A DNA stretch of 6,335 nucleotides. Origin: Granulicella sp. UBA5172. GTDB taxonomy: Bacteria; Acidobacteriota; Terriglobia; Terriglobales; Acidobacteriaceae. The notes under the pieces were generated by a model. That model saw only the letters and a list, made by a program, of their open reading frames with translations. It did no database searches and had not been told where the DNA came from. The DNA lies in assembly GCA_002413385.1 (NCBI GenBank), contig DHWW01000251.1, positions 23,335-29,669 on the forward strand. The letters are read 5' to 3'. Shown piece by piece: positions 5,687-6,335 of this stretch (positions are counted from its first letter, which is position 1; every line of letters begins with the position of its first letter). The position numbers were made by a program, and so were the translations under genes.

Positions 5687-6335
5687 ATGAACCCGAATCC
5701 ATCCCGCACCGCCCCCCGCCCCCGCGTCCTCTCCGGCATGCGCCCCACCGGTCGCCTGCACCTCGGCAACTACATGGGTGCCCTCTACAACTGGGTGCAC
5801 CTCCAGCAGGACTACGACTGCTACTTCTTCATCGCCGACCTCCACGCCCTCACCACCGACTACGCCGACCCCAGCCGCGTCCAGGAAAACATCTTCCAGA
5901 TCACGCTGGACTTCCTCTCCGCCGGCCTCGATCCTGGCCGCTGCGTCATCTTCAAGCAGTCCGACGTCCTGCAGCACGACCGCCTCAACACCCTCTTCGG
6001 CATGTTCACGCCGCTCAGTTGGCTGGAGCGAGTCCCCAGCTACAAGGACCAGCAGGAGCAGTTGCGCGAGAAGGACCTCGCCACCTACGGCTTCCTCGGC
6101 TACCCGCTCCTGCAGGCCGCCGACATCCTGCTCTACAAGCCCGACTTCGTGCCCGTCGGCGCCGATCAGGTGGCCCACGTCGAGCTCACCCGCGAGATCG
6201 CCCGCCGCTTCAATTCTCTTTACCCCGGCAACTTCTTTACCTCGCCCGAGGCCGCTCCGTGGGAGATGCCCGCCATCCTCGAAAAGGCCCGCAAGCTGGC
6301 CGGTGAACCCCAGGGTTCCACTCGCACCGACTTCA
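5687..6335 (+). CDS. trpS: Tryptophanyl-tRNA synthetase, 3' end beyond window
   Basis: The visible part is 216 residues of a class Ic cytoplasmic aminoacyl-tRNA synthetase that activates tryptophan with ATP and loads it on tRNA-Trp. The N-terminal landmark SGMRPTGRLHLGNYMGA (16-32) contains the HIGH-equivalent HLGN (25-28). Further family signatures are FFIADLHALTTDY (47-59), TPLSWLERVPSYKDQ (108-122), YGFLGYPLLQAADILLY (134-150) and VGADQVAHVELTREIARRFN (157-176). The KMSKS loop is not reached. From RRFN about 40 residues follow (YPGNFFTSPEAAPW..., then a helical-looking EKARKLAGEP) without it, whereas in E. coli and Bacillus enzymes KMSKS comes about 30-35 residues after this point. A lineage-specific insertion is therefore likely. 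The ATG at 5687 is the only sensible start; an ATG at 5665 meets a stop after three codons. The gene is truncated only by the window edge. Confidence 0.95.
   Translation, partial: MNPNPSRTAPRPRVLSGMRPTGRLHLGNYMGALYNWVHLQQDYDCYFFIADLHALTTDYADPSRVQENIFQITLDFLSAGLDPGRCVIFKQSDVLQHDRLNTLFGMFTPLSWLERVPSYKDQQEQLREKDLATYGFLGYPLLQAADILLYKPDFVPVGADQVAHVELTREIARRFNSLYPGNFFTSPEAAPWEMPAILEKARKLAGEPQGSTRTDF

Noticed and set aside
5606..6178. A 190-codon minus-strand frame
   Set aside because: It is antisense to trpS, with a Val/Glu/Gly-rich product typical of shadows of GC-rich genes.

Overview
The window reads as a piece of chromosome from a GC-rich bacterium. Coding regions strongly favour C or G at the third codon position. 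The gene set and the conserved M50 protease/trpS neighbourhood suggest an Acidobacteriota-type soil bacterium (Terriglobus/Granulicella/Edaphobacter-like); this is recognition from memory, not a search result. There is no integrase, transposase, CRISPR array, rRNA or tRNA. I see no convincing new multi-gene system. The interest lies in specific irregularities inside otherwise ordinary genes.

Layout: the left 3.8 kb is read on the minus strand. In order of transcription it holds a 115-aa CxxC/CxxxxC protein (3419-3766), a 94-aa two-helix membrane protein (2995-3279) followed by a hairpin-plus-T-tract terminator (2942-2974), a 654-aa membrane iron-sulfur oxidoreductase of the EtfD/FadF/HdrD-related type (912-2876), and a ten-helix EamA/DMT exporter (17-934) whose start overlaps the end of the oxidoreductase. 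The right 2.4 kb is read on the plus strand: a 62-aa orphan protein (3934-4122), an M50 site-2-protease homologue (4203-4901), a class I O-methyltransferase (4928-5602) and the 5' two thirds of trpS (5687 to the window edge). The two arms diverge from a 167-bp intergenic region.

Functionally, the iron-sulfur protein probably passes electrons between a soluble flavoprotein such as ETF and membrane quinone. The EamA protein exports small metabolites and may be translationally coupled to it. The plus-strand genes form a loose housekeeping cluster next to tryptophanyl-tRNA synthetase.

Main irregularities: (1) the M50 protein has HDCAQ where the zinc-protease motif HExxH should be, with its second motif intact; (2) the O-methyltransferase carries three apparent single-base insertions within about 115 bp that sum to +3, so the ORF stays open but about 36 residues, including metal ligands, are read out of frame; (3) a perfect 16-bp tandem duplication sits exactly on the ribosome-binding site and start of the 94-aa gene, and removing one copy would join that gene in frame to an upstream 20-codon extension; (4) the TrpS fragment seems to carry extra residues where KMSKS would be expected.
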